From Gammaproteobacteria bacterium (GTDB lineage: Bacteria > Pseudomonadota > Gammaproteobacteria > Ga0077536), in NCBI GenBank assembly GCA_009692365.1, contig SHZJ01000008.1, positions 31,595 to 95,594 of the forward strand: a stretch of DNA of 64,000 nt, read 5' to 3'. Positions 1 to 9,919 of this stretch are shown piece by piece. Under the pieces are notes generated by a model. The model saw nothing but the letters and a program-made list of their open reading frames with translations. It was not told the origin of the DNA and searched no databases. Every line of letters begins with the position of its first letter. Within the stretch, counting starts at the first letter, position 1. The position numbers and the translations under genes were made by a program.

Positions 1-322
1 GGCTAAGGTGCGCAATGGGGCGATCTCCTGAACAGAGCGGGATAGGAACGTTGCCGGCAGGGTGGTTTGCCCCGTTTTGGGGCTAGCAGCTTTTATGCCA
101 GCAAAGAAAAAGCAGTTTTGGTGCAGAAAATGCGATGGAATTTGACCCAGGAGCGGTTGGACATGCCCTAAGTCGGTGCACTGACAGTGAAAATTGCCCC
201 AGAGTGGGGTTTTTCGCCGGGCCACGTGCGAAACGCACGGTAGGGCGCGGGTCTTGGGCAGGGCGGCCACGCCCGGCGTCAAGGACACCGGGCAGCCGGC
301 TGGCGCACAGAACGCGGGGGCG
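1..322. other. Gene-free stretch downstream of glnK, possible start of the next gene at the left edge
   Basis: No convincing coding region lies here. Two short hairpins are visible: GCCCC-gtttt-GGGGC (69-83) and CCCCA-gag-TGGGG (197-209), the latter followed by five T on the plus strand. On the minus strand an AGGAG at about 26-30 precedes a TTG at 13-15 that opens a frame running off the left end. In many proteobacteria amtB follows glnK, so this could be the start of amtB, but only five codons are visible and this is inference. Confidence 0.35.
196..214. terminator. Possible terminator downstream of glnK
   Basis: A five-base-pair stem CCCCA/TGGGG with loop gag is flanked by TTTTT on the plus-strand side and by AATTTT on the minus-strand side. 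It could therefore act in either direction. It lies about 110 bases past the glnK stop. The stem is short, so confidence is low. Confidence 0.35.
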
Positions 323-1118
<796 letters not shown>

Positions 1119-1367
1119 ATGATTTTTAAGACTGAACTGCTGGACCGGCTCATCGAGCAATTGACGAGCGCGCTGGGCCAGCCTAATTCCGCCAGCCGAG
1201 ATGAAATTAAATCCTTGCTTTCCGCATCGCTAAACGCCGGGCTGGCGCGCCTGAATCTCGTGACCCGCGAAGAATTTGACGCGCAGTCGGCGCTGCTAGC
1301 CCGCACCCGCGAGAAGCTCGACCAGTTGGAAACCACGCTGGCGCTCATGGAGCGCGAGCAACCCTGA
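1119..1367 (+). CDS. ubiK: UbiK-type ubiquinone biosynthesis accessory factor (BMFP domain)
   Basis: An 82-residue protein of the BMFP/YqiC family. UbiK helps aerobic ubiquinone synthesis, probably by presenting the lipid intermediate with UbiJ to the Ubi enzyme complex. The N-terminal half is an amphipathic helix region (FKTELLDRLIEQLTSAL). The C-terminal third (about 52-80) is a heptad-like coiled coil beginning at the family's conserved LVTREEFDAQ stretch. Length and layout match the family. It is followed about 110 bases downstream by yifB on the same strand, a common arrangement in gammaproteobacteria. Confidence 0.88.
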   Translation: MIFKTELLDRLIEQLTSALGQPNSASRDEIKSLLSASLNAGLARLNLVTREEFDAQSALLARTREKLDQLETTLALMEREQP

Positions 1368-1479
1368 GCGCTCCGCCGGCCGGGGCTGAAAAAAAACCCT
1401 GAGCGCACCGGGAAACACGCTATATTTTGTCGACCCCGCGCAAGGAAGCGCGGCGGCCTCAGCTGACAAGGAGTCTGAT

Positions 1480-3015
1480 GTGATCGTCGCCATCGCCCAT
1501 AGCCGGGCCCAGCTCGGCATCTCGGCACCGGCCGTGAGAATCGAAACCCACCTCACCAACGGGCTGCCCGCCTTCAATCTAGTGGGACTGCCAGAAACGG
1601 CGGTCCGGGAAAGCAAAGAGCGGGTGCGCTCGGCAATCTTGAGTTCGGGTTTTGAATTTCCCTCGCGCCGGATCACCGTCAATCTCGCGCCGGGCGACCT
1701 CCCCAAAGAGGGCACCCGCTATGACCTCGCCATCGCGCTGGGGATCTTGGCTGCCTCGGGGCAAATTCCACACGCACCGCTGGGCGATTTTGAGGCCGTG
1801 GCGGAGCTTGCCCTCACCGGCGAACTGCGCGGGGTCCGGGGCGTCATGCCGGCCGCCCGCGCCTGCCAACAGGCCTCGCGCAGTCTAATCGTGGCCCCGG
1901 ATAACGTTCTGGAAGCCACCCGCGTGCGCGGTGTACAGGTGTTACCGGCGGCCACCCTCAGCGCTCTGTGCGGTCACTTAAAACAGACCCAGCGTCTGGC
2001 GTGGGCGGCGCCTGCACCGCCCTATGCCCACTCGAACCTCGCCGGGCAACCCGATTTGGCGGAAGTCAGAGGCCAATACTTTGCCAAACGCGCCCTAGAA
2101 ATTGCCGCCGCGGGGGGCCACAACATTCTGCTGTACGGCCCCCCGGGTACCGGCAAGACCATGCTCGCCACCCGCCTCGCCCACTTGCTCGCACCGCTGG
2201 ACGATGAACAAGCCTACGAAGTTGCCGCGATCCACTCGATAGCCGGTTTGCACCGCGCACCCGGGCAGTGGCTGGTGCCACCGTTTCGAGCCCCTCACCA
2301 CACCAGCTCAGCCCCGGCTTTGGTAGGCGGGGGTTCCACCCCGCGTCCCGGCGAGGCGTCCCTCGCGCATCACGGCATTTTGTTTTTAGACGAACTGCCG
2401 GAATTTGGCCGGCGGGTCCTCGATGTGCTGAGGGAGCCGTTGGAAATCGGCCGCGTCACCATCGCGCGCGCCGCCGGCACGGTCGATTTCCCCGCCCGAT
2501 TCCAGTTGGTCGCGGCCATGAATCCCTGCCCTTGCGGCTACCACGGTGACCCCGGCGCGAGCTGTCGGTGCACACCCGAGCAAGTCAGGCACTATCACAG
2601 TCGCGTATCGGGGCCGCTGCTCGACCGCATCGACATCCAAATAGAGGTGGCCCGAGAGCGCAACTGGCTCAGCAGCACGGTGACCGCTCAACTCGAGTCC
2701 AGCGCGAGCGTGCGCGCGCGCGCCCTCGCCGCGCGCGCTCGTCAATGGGCCCGGCAGGGCAAAATCAACCACCACCTGTCGGTCAGCGAACTCAGTCTCC
2801 ACGCCCCACTAGACCGGCCAACCGAGAAATTCCTCGCCCACGCCTTCGAACACTATCGCCTGAATCCACGGACCTACCACCGCCTGATGAAACTCGCGCG
2901 AACGATTGCCGATGTGGCCGACTGCCCTGCTATCGCGCAAGACCATTTGAGCGAAGCGCTGGCGTTGCGGCGGCTCGAGGTCGCGCCCGCCTGGCCCGCA
3001 GGCATGAAGCACTGA
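1480..3015 (+). CDS. comM: YifB/ComM family Mg-chelatase-like AAA+ ATPase
   Basis: A 511-residue protein with the full YifB layout: an N-terminal ChlI/Lon-protease-like domain (about 1-170), a Mg-chelatase AAA+ core with Walker A GPPGTGKT (about 220-227) and Walker [11 protein letters not shown] (about 300-309), and a C-terminal Mg_chelatase_C domain. A Cys-rich insert CPCGYHG...CRC is typical of the family. ComM homologues act as hexameric branch-migration helicases during natural transformation, so the role here is inferred from family. The start is GTG with AAGGAG six bases upstream. An ATG overlapping it is followed at once by TGA and cannot initiate the gene. Confidence 0.93.
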   Translation: MIVAIAHSRAQLGISAPAVRIETHLTNGLPAFNLVGLPETAVRESKERVRSAILSSGFEFPSRRITVNLAPGDLPKEGTRYDLAIALGILAASGQIPHAPLGDFEAVAELALTGELRGVRGVMPAARACQQASRSLIVAPDNVLEATRVRGVQVLPAATLSALCGHLKQTQRLAWAAPAPPYAHSNLAGQPDLAEVRGQYFAKRALEIAAAGGHNILLYGPPGTGKTMLATRLAHLLAPLDDEQAYEVAAIHSIAGLHRAPGQWLVPPFRAPHHTSSAPALVGGGSTPRPGEASLAHHGILFLDELPEFGRRVLDVLREPLEIGRVTIARAAGTVDFPARFQLVAAMNPCPCGYHGDPGASCRCTPEQVRHYHSRVSGPLLDRIDIQIEVARERNWLSSTVTAQLESSASVRARALAARARQWARQGKINHHLSVSELSLHAPLDRPTEKFLAHAFEHYRLNPRTYHRLMKLARTIADVADCPAIAQDHLSEALALRRLEVAPAWPAGMKH

Positions 3016-3085
3016 GCGCCGCTTTACCCCACAGGTTGGTTTCTCTACAGTCTGGGCATTCTCTATCCCTGCACGGGCCAAACTG

Positions 3086-3463
3086 ATGAGCAAAATGCAC
3101 GCGATCAAAGTAGCCGCCAAAACCGCGTTCCTCGCCGAGCAATCGGAGCCCGCGCGCAGCCGCTATGTCTTCGCCTACACGATTACGATCGAAAACACCG
3201 GCGATATCTCGGCCCGGTTGCTGTCTCGGCACTGGTTGATCACCGATGCGCTGGGCAAAGTGCAGGAAGTTCGCGGCGACGGCGTAGTCGGCCAGCAGCC
3301 TATTCTGGCGCCCGGTGCGTCCTTCCAATACACCAGCGGCGCGATCCTAGAAACGCCCATGGGGAGTATGGAAGGCTCCTATCAAATGCTCGGCGAGGAT
3401 GGCGTGAGCTTCGATGCGCAAATTTCGCCTTTCCGTCTCACTGTTCCTCACGCACTGCATTGA
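3086..3463 (+). CDS. apaG: ApaG domain protein
   Basis: A 125-residue protein matching ApaG (DUF525), a fibronectin-III-like beta-sandwich family. Visible family features are [13 protein letters not shown] near residues 28-40, the [21 protein letters not shown] stretch in the middle (here cited only in part) and the conserved [10 protein letters not shown] near residue 92. Linked to Co2+ resistance in enterobacteria, though its biochemical role is not settled. It overlaps the next gene, apaH, by a few bases, so the two are translationally coupled, as in Escherichia coli. Confidence 0.95.
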   Translation: MSKMHAIKVAAKTAFLAEQSEPARSRYVFAYTITIENTGDISARLLSRHWLITDALGKVQEVRGDGVVGQQPILAPGASFQYTSGAILETPMGSMEGSYQMLGEDGVSFDAQISPFRLTVPHALH

Positions 3464-4323
3464 GCCTAGCGGTGCCCACCCAGCGGCGATCGACGTTCAT
3501 CGTAGGCGATGTGCAGGGGTGTTTTGAGGAGCTCATGAGCCTGTTGGGGCAGGTCAAGTTCGATCCCCTCCAGGACCAGCTCTGGCTCACCGGGGATTTA
3601 GTCAATCGCGGTCCACGTTCGCTCGCAGTCTTGCGGTTTGTGAAGTCTCTGGGCAGCGCGGCAACCGTCGTCTTGGGCAATCACGATTTGCACTTGCTGG
3701 CCCGCCACTACGTCGGCACGCTCAAAGAACGTCGGCGCGACACGCTGAACGACGTCCTCAACGCGCCCGACCGCGACGATTTAATGGAGTGGCTGCGCCA
3801 GCAACCGCTGCTCCACCATGACGCACACCTGAGCTTGACCATGGTGCACGCGGGCCTGCCGCCGCAATGGTCGCTGGAGCAGGCCCAGGCCCTAGCGCTT
3901 GAGGTAGAGACCCAACTCCAAGGCCCCATGGTCAGCGAACTGCTGGCGGGGATGTACGGCGATTTGCCCACGCGCTGGCACCCAGAGCTCACGGGCGCAG
4001 CGCGTCTGCGCTATATCCTCAACGGGTTCACCCGCATCCGATTCGTGACGCGGCAGGGCGAGCTCAACCTCCAAGCGAAGGGGTCGCCCAAAGAGCACGC
4101 GCCCCGACTCCTACCTTGGTTTGCGGTATCTCAGCGGGCGAGCTATCCCCATCGGGTAGTTTTTGGACATTGGTCTACGCTGCGCCTGAGCGCCGCCGAA
4201 GAAAACCGATATAACGTGTTGCCCTTGGATACCGGGGCCATTTGGGGCGGTGAGCTAACCGCTTGGTGCGCCGAATCCGGCGCGCGGTTTCAGGTGCGCG
4301 GGGGTCAGCCGGCAGCGCCCTAG
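3460..4323 (+). CDS. apaH: Symmetrical bis(5'-nucleosyl)-tetraphosphatase
   Basis: ApaH hydrolyses Ap4A to two ADP, clearing an alarmone-like dinucleotide. The metallophosphatase motifs are all present: GDVQGC near the N-terminus, [25 protein letters not shown] and GHWS. At 287 residues it is near the usual length. The start is uncertain: the frame opens with TTG at 3460, which overlaps the apaG stop, but GTG at 3472 is equally plausible and gives a family-like N-terminus. Its stop codon overlaps the stop of the convergent folA: both use the palindrome CTAG at 4320-4323. Confidence 0.94.
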   Translation: MSLAVPTQRRSTFIVGDVQGCFEELMSLLGQVKFDPLQDQLWLTGDLVNRGPRSLAVLRFVKSLGSAATVVLGNHDLHLLARHYVGTLKERRRDTLNDVLNAPDRDDLMEWLRQQPLLHHDAHLSLTMVHAGLPPQWSLEQAQALALEVETQLQGPMVSELLAGMYGDLPTRWHPELTGAARLRYILNGFTRIRFVTRQGELNLQAKGSPKEHAPRLLPWFAVSQRASYPHRVVFGHWSTLRLSAAEENRYNVLPLDTGAIWGGELTAWCAESGARFQVRGGQPAAP

Positions 4324-4838
4324 GCAGACTCTCCACCCGCATCGAGGCTACCGGTGGGCCGCTCTAGCACCACAAAACTATAGCCATGCTCGTTGGACTC
4401 ATCGGCCGGGTGGGCCTGACGGCTCACTTCCAGCCAGTCGTCGCGGTCAAACGGGGGAAAGCGTGTGTCGCCGACCGCCGTGGTGTCCACTTCCGTCAAG
4501 AACAAGCGTCGCGCGCCGGGCAATGCGGCGGCGTATACGCTAACCCCACCCACGACCATCACCTCGTCCACGGCACAGCACACCGCCAGCGCGGCCGCAA
4601 ACGTGGGCACCACCACGCACCCGCGCGCCTGAAAATCCGGCGTGTGGCTCAAAACGATATTGAGCCGGCCCGGCAACGCCCGCCCGATCGACTCATGGGT
4701 GCGGCGCCCCATGATCATCGGATGGCCCCAAGTAATTTCCCGAAACCGGCGAAGATCGGCCGCCAAGCGCCACGGCAAGCCCCCGTCGCGGCCAATCAGC
4801 CCCTGACGGTCCAGCGCCACCACGATATTCACCCGCAT
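4320..4838 (-). CDS. folA: Dihydrofolate reductase
   Basis: A 172-residue DHFR that reduces dihydrofolate to tetrahydrofolate with NADPH. Visible family features are GLIGRDGGLPWRL followed by the catalytic acidic residue Asp28, the PMIMGRRTHESIG nucleotide-binding segment, PGRLNIVLS, and VMVVGGVSVYAAAL. The frame is open further upstream, but that extension lies inside thyA in another frame, so the start is set at the ATG ending at 4838, giving a normal DHFR N-terminus. It lies 13 bases downstream of thyA on the same strand. ThyA produces dihydrofolate, which FolA recycles. Confidence 0.94.
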   Translation of the reverse strand: MRVNIVVALDRQGLIGRDGGLPWRLAADLRRFREITWGHPMIMGRRTHESIGRALPGRLNIVLSHTPDFQARGCVVVPTFAAALAVCCAVDEVMVVGGVSVYAAALPGARRLFLTEVDTTAVGDTRFPPFDRDDWLEVSRQAHPADESNEHGYSFVVLERPTGSLDAGGESA

Positions 4839-4851
4839 TTCGGCACCCCGG

Positions 4852-5646
4852 TCAGACCGCGATGGGTGCCGCGATGCCCGGCCAGGGGTCGTAGCCCACG
4901 AGTTCAAAGTCTGCGTACTGGAAGTCGTCGATCGAGCGTACCGCCGGATTAAGTCGCAGTTGGGGCAACGCCCGCGGCGCGCGCGCGAGTTGGGTGTCGG
5001 TTTGCTCGAGATGGTTCTGGTAGAGATGGGCATCGCCCAGGGTATGTACAAAGTCGCCGGGCGTGAGCCCACAGACCTGCGCGACCATGAGGGTGAGCAG
5101 CGCGTAGGAGGCCATGTTAAACGGCACGCCCAAAAAGATGTCGGCGCTGCGCTGATACAGTTGGCAAGACAGTCGACCCTGTGCCACGTAGAACTGACAC
5201 ATGACGTGACAGGGCGCCAGCGCCATCGCGGGCAATTCGGCAACGTTCCAAGCGCTCAAGAGGTGACGACGAGAATCGGGATCGCGCTTGATGCCCGCGA
5301 TCAGGCTGCTGACTTGGTCGATCAGCTGGCCGTCTGCGGCCCGCCAATGGCGCCACTGCACCCCATAAACCGGCCCAAGTTCGCCCTCGGCGTCGGCCCA
5401 TTCGTCCCAGATCGTCACGCCATTTTCGCGCAGATAGCGCACATTCGACTCCCCGCGCAGAAACCACAGCAGCTCGTAGATGATGGACTTCAGGTGCACC
5501 TTCTTGGTCGTCAGCAAAGGAAATCCAGCCGCCAGATCACAACGCAGCTGATAGCCAAAGACACTCCGCGTGCCGGTGCCGGTACGATCGTTTTTGGCCA
5601 CCCCCTGCGCTAACACATGGCGCATCAGGTCCAGATATTGTTGCAT
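4852..5646 (-). CDS. thyA: Thymidylate synthase
   Basis: ThyA methylates dUMP to dTMP using methylenetetrahydrofolate. The protein is 264 residues, the same length as the Escherichia coli enzyme. The active-site cysteine lies in [12 protein letters not shown] near residue 146. The substrate-binding [12 protein letters not shown] segment and the N-terminal [13 protein letters not shown] motif are intact. It sits between lgt (6 bases upstream) and folA (13 bases downstream), consistent with an lgt-thyA-folA operon, a frequent arrangement in proteobacteria. Confidence 0.96.
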   Translation of the reverse strand: MQQYLDLMRHVLAQGVAKNDRTGTGTRSVFGYQLRCDLAAGFPLLTTKKVHLKSIIYELLWFLRGESNVRYLRENGVTIWDEWADAEGELGPVYGVQWRHWRAADGQLIDQVSSLIAGIKRDPDSRRHLLSAWNVAELPAMALAPCHVMCQFYVAQGRLSCQLYQRSADIFLGVPFNMASYALLTLMVAQVCGLTPGDFVHTLGDAHLYQNHLEQTDTQLARAPRALPQLRLNPAVRSIDDFQYADFELVGYDPWPGIAAPIAV

Positions 5647-5652
5647 CGCCCC

Positions 5653-6462
5653 TCACCCATGGCGGTGACCAGCCGGCGGCTGCAAGCGCGCGCGAATCAC
5701 CAAGCCCACCCCGGCCAGCAGCATGGGCAAGCAGAGCACTTGTCCCAAGGTCAGCCAGCCACCCCACAAATAGCCCAAGTGCGGGTCCGGCTCGCGGACA
5801 AGTTCCACCGCCAAGCGACCACCGGCATAGCCCAGCAGGAAGACGGCCGTCACCATGCCGGTGCGTGGCGAGCGCCGGCGGAACCACGCCAGCAAACCGT
5901 AGAGCAGCAATCCTTCGAGTAGGGCCTCATAGAGCTGGGACGGATGCCGCGGCAGCGGGCCTGCCAGCGGCGCGGTAAACAGCACGCCCCACGGCAATTG
6001 CGTCGGCGCCCCCCACAGTTCTTGGTTGACAAAGTTGGCGAGCCGTCCCAAGCCCAGCCCGATGGGTACCACCGGTAGAAAAAAATCCGTGGTGGCGAGG
6101 AAGCTGCGTTGCTGCGCACGAACAAACCACCAGAGCCCTAGCGCCCCCCCCAGCAGCCCCCCGTGAAATGACATGCCGCCACGCCAAACCGCTAAGAGTT
6201 CGAGGGGATTGGCGAAATATTCGCGGAAATTATAAAACAGCACATAGCCTAGGCGCCCGCCCAACACCCCGCCGATCGCGGCGTAGAAAATGAGATCGGC
6301 CAGCGCGTTGGGGGTCCACTCAGCGGCCGGATCGGCGTGGGCGCGGCGGGCGAGTAGCCACCAGCCGCAGCCAATACCGGTGAGGTAGGCCAGCCCGTAC
6401 CAGCGGATGGCGAGGGGGCCCAACTGGAGGGCGATGGGGTCGATGGGCGGAAATGGCAGCAT
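5653..6462 (-). CDS. lgt: Phosphatidylglycerol-prolipoprotein diacylglyceryl transferase
   Basis: An inner-membrane enzyme that transfers diacylglycerol from phosphatidylglycerol to the lipobox cysteine of prolipoproteins. The Lgt signature GRLANFVNQELWG is intact, as are the N-terminal IRWYGLAYLTG and the GGMSFHGGLLGG segment with the essential histidine. Several hydrophobic helices span the 269 residues. I chose the ATG at 6462, which gives the family-like MLPFPPIDP start. A GTG six codons further upstream is possible. At least two predicted lipoproteins in this window (the MBL-fold protein and the peptide-binding protein) are its expected substrates. Confidence 0.94.
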   Translation of the reverse strand: MLPFPPIDPIALQLGPLAIRWYGLAYLTGIGCGWWLLARRAHADPAAEWTPNALADLIFYAAIGGVLGGRLGYVLFYNFREYFANPLELLAVWRGGMSFHGGLLGGALGLWWFVRAQQRSFLATTDFFLPVVPIGLGLGRLANFVNQELWGAPTQLPWGVLFTAPLAGPLPRHPSQLYEALLEGLLLYGLLAWFRRRSPRTGMVTAVFLLGYAGGRLAVELVREPDPHLGYLWGGWLTLGQVLCLPMLLAGVGLVIRARLQPPAGHRHG

Positions 6463-6493
6463 GGCGCGGGAGTCTATCACGGGGCCACGCGAC

Positions 6494-6523
6494 CGCCTTG
6501 CGCCGCCTTGCGCCGCCTTGCGC
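6494..6523. repeat. Three tandem copies of a 10-base unit
   Basis: The unit CGCCTTGCGC occurs three times head to tail (6494-6503, 6504-6513, 6514-6523), in the gap between the divergent lgt and the next gene. It is followed by a near-copy CGCCGTC. It is too short to be a known element and may simply be slipped-strand duplication, but it lies where lgt promoter sequences would be. Confidence 0.7.
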
Positions 6524-6632
6524 CGCCGTCACGGCGCCCATGGGCGGCCGGTGGCGGGGCCCCGCCTGGCCAGCGAATGCGTCCTGCCAGCCCACCGAGT
6601 CGACCGCAAGCCCCGGGGCAGTATCATACGGC

Positions 6633-7439
6633 ATGGTATTCAGCCCCCGAAAAAACCCTCAGGCCATGCGCATGCGCTGGTCCCGCCGGGCGGCGCTGTG
6701 GTGCGGGCTGTTGCTCAGCGCGGTGGTGGCGGCCGACGCGGACACGCAATTTGCCAAGCGCCTCGACCCCACTGATTTCCGCTCGCGCATCGAGCTGCGT
6801 AATCGCTTCCAAGAGACCCAGCGCGATGGCTTGCGCAATGTGCTCACGCCCCGTCTGGAGTACGCAGTCAGTAAGGGCTTCGCGCTCCGCTTGGAACTGC
6901 CGGTGGTCGTTCACGATGCGCGAAATCCGGGTGTTAGCACCCAGGGGGGGATGGGGGATGTCGCACTGCGGGCCAGCTTCCGGGTGCTGCGCACCGAGTC
7001 GATCGCGCTGGTCGCCGGCACCGAATTCTTTTTCAATACCGCGACGGATACCTTTCTGGGCAGCGCCCATCGCAGCATCGGGCCGTTCGCCTTTATGTCG
7101 ATCAACGCGCCGTCCGTGCGCTCGACGCTGTTTCCTTTTGTCCAGTCGGTACACTCCGTCGGCACCGCCGCGGGGCGCGACCCGGTGAGCTATACCTTGG
7201 CGCGGCTCTTCGTGCTAACCCGGTGGCCGGCGCAGTGGTATTCGGCCGCCGAAACGGCCATTTATATCAACCACGAGCATAGCGGACGAGCAGGCAGCAC
7301 CTTAGAGTTGGAGGCGGGGCGTTTTTTGAACAAGCACGTCGCGTTGTGGGCCCGCCCCGGCATCGGCGCGTGGGGCAATGAGGTGCCGATAGTGTACAAG
7401 TGGAATCTGGAAATTGGTGTGCGTTATCTTTTCGACTGA
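6633..7439 (+). CDS. Exported protein of unknown function, probable outer-membrane beta-barrel
   Basis: The protein has a signal peptide (basic MRMRWSRR then a hydrophobic stretch ending near VVAADAD) and a mature part of alternating hydrophobic/polar strands rich in aromatic and Gly residues, ending in GVRYLF-D. This resembles transporter/'phenol degradation meta-pathway'-type outer-membrane proteins, but I can name no specific family. The start is the ATG at 6633; ATG at 6666 would also leave a complete signal peptide. An upstream open extension from 6453 crosses the decanucleotide repeat and is unlikely to be translated. It is followed by the P450 cluster on the same strand, so a role in uptake of a hydrophobic substrate is possible but unproven. 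Confidence 0.65.
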   Translation: MVFSPRKNPQAMRMRWSRRAALWCGLLLSAVVAADADTQFAKRLDPTDFRSRIELRNRFQETQRDGLRNVLTPRLEYAVSKGFALRLELPVVVHDARNPGVSTQGGMGDVALRASFRVLRTESIALVAGTEFFFNTATDTFLGSAHRSIGPFAFMSINAPSVRSTLFPFVQSVHSVGTAAGRDPVSYTLARLFVLTRWPAQWYSAAETAIYINHEHSGRAGSTLELEAGRFLNKHVALWARPGIGAWGNEVPIVYKWNLEIGVRYLFD

Positions 7440-7506
7440 CCGACTGACCCAGCCAGCGTTACCCGGGCCTCGGGCAACCCCAAGCCGCATTTTTGGAGCA
7501 TTTCCC

Positions 7507-8892
7507 GTGGACACAGCAGCGCCCTCCGACCTCGCCCCTGCCGCCCCAGTGACCCCTTGGTTTTATGGCCTCCGCGCCTATCAGCGCGACCAGCCACGCT
7601 TTTTCCAACACCTGATTGAACGTTATGGCGATGTCGTCCATTGGCGGGCACTGTTGAACATCTACGTCATCAACCACCCCGAAGACGTTAAACGCGTACT
7701 GAGCGCGCCCTCGGCACGGTTTTCCAAAGACACCATCGACTACCGCATTCTCGCCGCCTCTCTGGGTCGCGGCTTAGTCACGAACGACGGCGCGCCGTGG
7801 GCACATCAGCGCAAGCTCATGCAGCCCATGTTTCACAACCGCGCCATCCATCCCTTCGATGCACCCATCAACCGGCTTACCAGCGCGCTGGCCGAGCGCT
7901 GGGCGGCGCTGCCGGCGGGACAGGTGGTGATGGTTGAGCGCGAGATGGGCAAGTTGGCCTTCGAAATCGTGGGCACCACGCTGTTCGGCACGGACATCGA
8001 ACAGCACGCGGCGGAAATATCCGAAGTGCTCGACGTCATCAATGTGCCCACCCACGAACTGCGCTCGTTGCTCTTGGTCCTCGCCCCGTGGTTGCCCACC
8101 CGCCACCGCGGCCTGCTGCGGCGGGCGGTGGCGCGCCTCGACCGGGTGGTTTTTGGACTCATTAACGGGCGCCGGGCGAGCGGCGAGCAGCGCGAGGACA
8201 TCCTCGAGCGCCTGCTTGCCGCCCGCGATGAAGACTCGGGTGTCGGCATGAGCGAGCAGCAAATCCGTGACGAAGTGGTCACGCTGCTGCTGGCGGGACA
8301 CGAGACTTCGTCTAACGCGCTCGCCTGGACTTTCTATCTGCTCACCCAGCACCGGGAGGTCGAAGCCAGACTGCTGGCAGAATTAGCCCAGGTCTTAGGG
8401 GGGCGCCCAGCCACGAGTGCCGACTTGGCGCAGTTGCCCTACCTCAAACAGGTCGTGCAGGAATCCCTGCGCGTCCTGCCGCCGGTGTGGGCGATTGCGC
8501 GCCGCGCGCACCAAGCGGAAATTTTTCAGGGTCATCGCGTGCCGGCCGGCGCCTACCTCATCATGTTGCCCTTCACCCTGCATCGACACCCCGAATTCTG
8601 GCCCGAGCCAGAACGTTTCGACCCCGAACGTTTTAACCCCAGCAGCGGGCCATCGCGTCACTCCTACAGTTACCTGCCGTTTGCTGCCGGGCCGCGCACT
8701 TGTATCGGCGCGGGCATGGCGATGTTGGAAATTCAGCTGGTGCTCGCCAACTTACTGCCGCGCTTCCATTTGGAAGTCGCGCCCGGACAGCGCATTGAAA
8801 CGGCGGCCAAGGTGACCCTGTCGCCTAAATACGGCATGCCCATGATGATCACCCCCCGGGTGGCGGGGACGGTCCAAGGAGCACCCGCATGA
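7507..8892 (+). CDS. Cytochrome P450 (first of two)
   Basis: A haem-thiolate monooxygenase of 461 residues. All diagnostic motifs are present: the oxygen-activating I-helix motif AGHETSSN (about 263-270), the K-helix ESLR (Glu319-Arg322), PERFDPERF, and the haem-binding loop FAAGPRTCIG with the ligand Cys399. The layout resembles CYP4/CYP102-like bacterial fatty-acid or alkane hydroxylases, but the substrate is unknown. The start is GTG at 7507 with GGAG nine bases upstream; the frame is open to 7414, which would overlap the preceding gene. It overlaps the next flavin monooxygenase by ATGA, so the two are coupled. A paralogue lies at 10557. Electron-transfer partners are not encoded nearby. 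Confidence 0.93.
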   Translation: MDTAAPSDLAPAAPVTPWFYGLRAYQRDQPRFFQHLIERYGDVVHWRALLNIYVINHPEDVKRVLSAPSARFSKDTIDYRILAASLGRGLVTNDGAPWAHQRKLMQPMFHNRAIHPFDAPINRLTSALAERWAALPAGQVVMVEREMGKLAFEIVGTTLFGTDIEQHAAEISEVLDVINVPTHELRSLLLVLAPWLPTRHRGLLRRAVARLDRVVFGLINGRRASGEQREDILERLLAARDEDSGVGMSEQQIRDEVVTLLLAGHETSSNALAWTFYLLTQHREVEARLLAELAQVLGGRPATSADLAQLPYLKQVVQESLRVLPPVWAIARRAHQAEIFQGHRVPAGAYLIMLPFTLHRHPEFWPEPERFDPERFNPSSGPSRHSYSYLPFAAGPRTCIGAGMAMLEIQLVLANLLPRFHLEVAPGQRIETAAKVTLSPKYGMPMMITPRVAGTVQGAPA

Positions 8893-9899
8893 GCAAACCC
8901 CGCCTCAGTTTTGGCCTTTGGTATTCGCTGCGCAATCCTGCCCAATGGGCGCGCCCTTACCCGGAACTCTACGCCCAGACGCTGCGGCAAATCGCGTGGG
9001 CCGAGACCATCGGCTACGACGATGTGTGGTTAACCGAACATCACTTCTGCGAAGACGGCCATGCACCCTCGATCCTGCCGCTGTGCGCCGCGGTCGCCGC
9101 GCGCACCACGCGGATCCGCATCGGCACCAGCGTGCTGTTGTTGCCGCTGTATCACCCGGTGCGCGTCGCGGAAGACGCCGCCACCATCGATATTCTCTCC
9201 AATGGCCGTTTTGAGCTTGGGGTTGGCGTGGGGTATCGGCCACAGGAATTTAAAGGTCTCGGCCTACGCCCGCAGGACCGCGGCGCCCGCATGGATGAAG
9301 GGCTGGAGATCATCCGCGCCCTGTGGCGCGGTGAGACCGTGGACTATCACGGCCAGCATTTTCAGATCGAAGGCGCGAAGCTCGCACCCATGCCGGTGCA
9401 GACGCCCCCGCCGTTGTGGATCGGCGGCTTCGCACCGGCCTCGGCCAAACGCGCCGCGCGCATCGGCGATGGCTATCTCGGCACCGGCGAAATGGGCGAC
9501 CTGCTGAAAGTCTATCGCGAAGAACGCGCACGCCTGGGCCACGCCGGACCGGGCCGCGCCATCGGTGGGCACTTCTGGTTGGTGGTGTCCAAAAATCCGG
9601 CCCAGACGCTGGCGAACCTCGGGCCGCACGTGTTGTATCAAATCGAGATGTACAACAAATGGCTGGGCGAGGCCGGACAAGCGCTCTTCCCAGCGGTGGA
9701 ATCTCCTGCCCAACTGGTCGCAATGGGGATCCTGCAGATCCTCACGCCGCCGGCCGCCATCGACGCCATCGCCGCTTATGTGGCGGCGACCGGCATCGAG
9801 CGCTACTACACTTGGACCGTGCCGCCGGGCTACCCTGAGGGAAAAATGGACGAACACCTCCAGCTGTTTGCCGAAGAAGTCATGCCGGCTTTCCGTTAG
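8889..9899 (+). CDS. LLM class flavin-dependent oxidoreductase (first of three)
   Basis: A 336-residue TIM-barrel protein of the bacterial luciferase-like monooxygenase superfamily. Family features are the N-terminal FGLWYSLRN segment, YDDVWLTEHHF (about 46-56), IRIGTSVLLLPLYHPV, the flavin-contact region SNGRFELGVGVGY and PLWIGGFAPASAKRAARIGDG. Such enzymes use reduced FMN or F420. The sequence does not decide which cofactor is used or what is oxidised. Its ATG overlaps the stop of the upstream P450, indicating co-translation. A GST follows after 20 bases. Confidence 0.88.
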   Translation: MSKPRLSFGLWYSLRNPAQWARPYPELYAQTLRQIAWAETIGYDDVWLTEHHFCEDGHAPSILPLCAAVAARTTRIRIGTSVLLLPLYHPVRVAEDAATIDILSNGRFELGVGVGYRPQEFKGLGLRPQDRGARMDEGLEIIRALWRGETVDYHGQHFQIEGAKLAPMPVQTPPPLWIGGFAPASAKRAARIGDGYLGTGEMGDLLKVYREERARLGHAGPGRAIGGHFWLVVSKNPAQTLANLGPHVLYQIEMYNKWLGEAGQALFPAVESPAQLVAMGILQILTPPAAIDAIAAYVAATGIERYYTWTVPPGYPEGKMDEHLQLFAEEVMPAFR

Positions 9900-9919
9900 G
9901 CCTCACGAAGGAACAAACC

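Noticed and set aside
4839..5243. N-terminal extension of dihydrofolate reductase
   Set aside because: It lies inside thyA in another frame and has no DHFR similarity.
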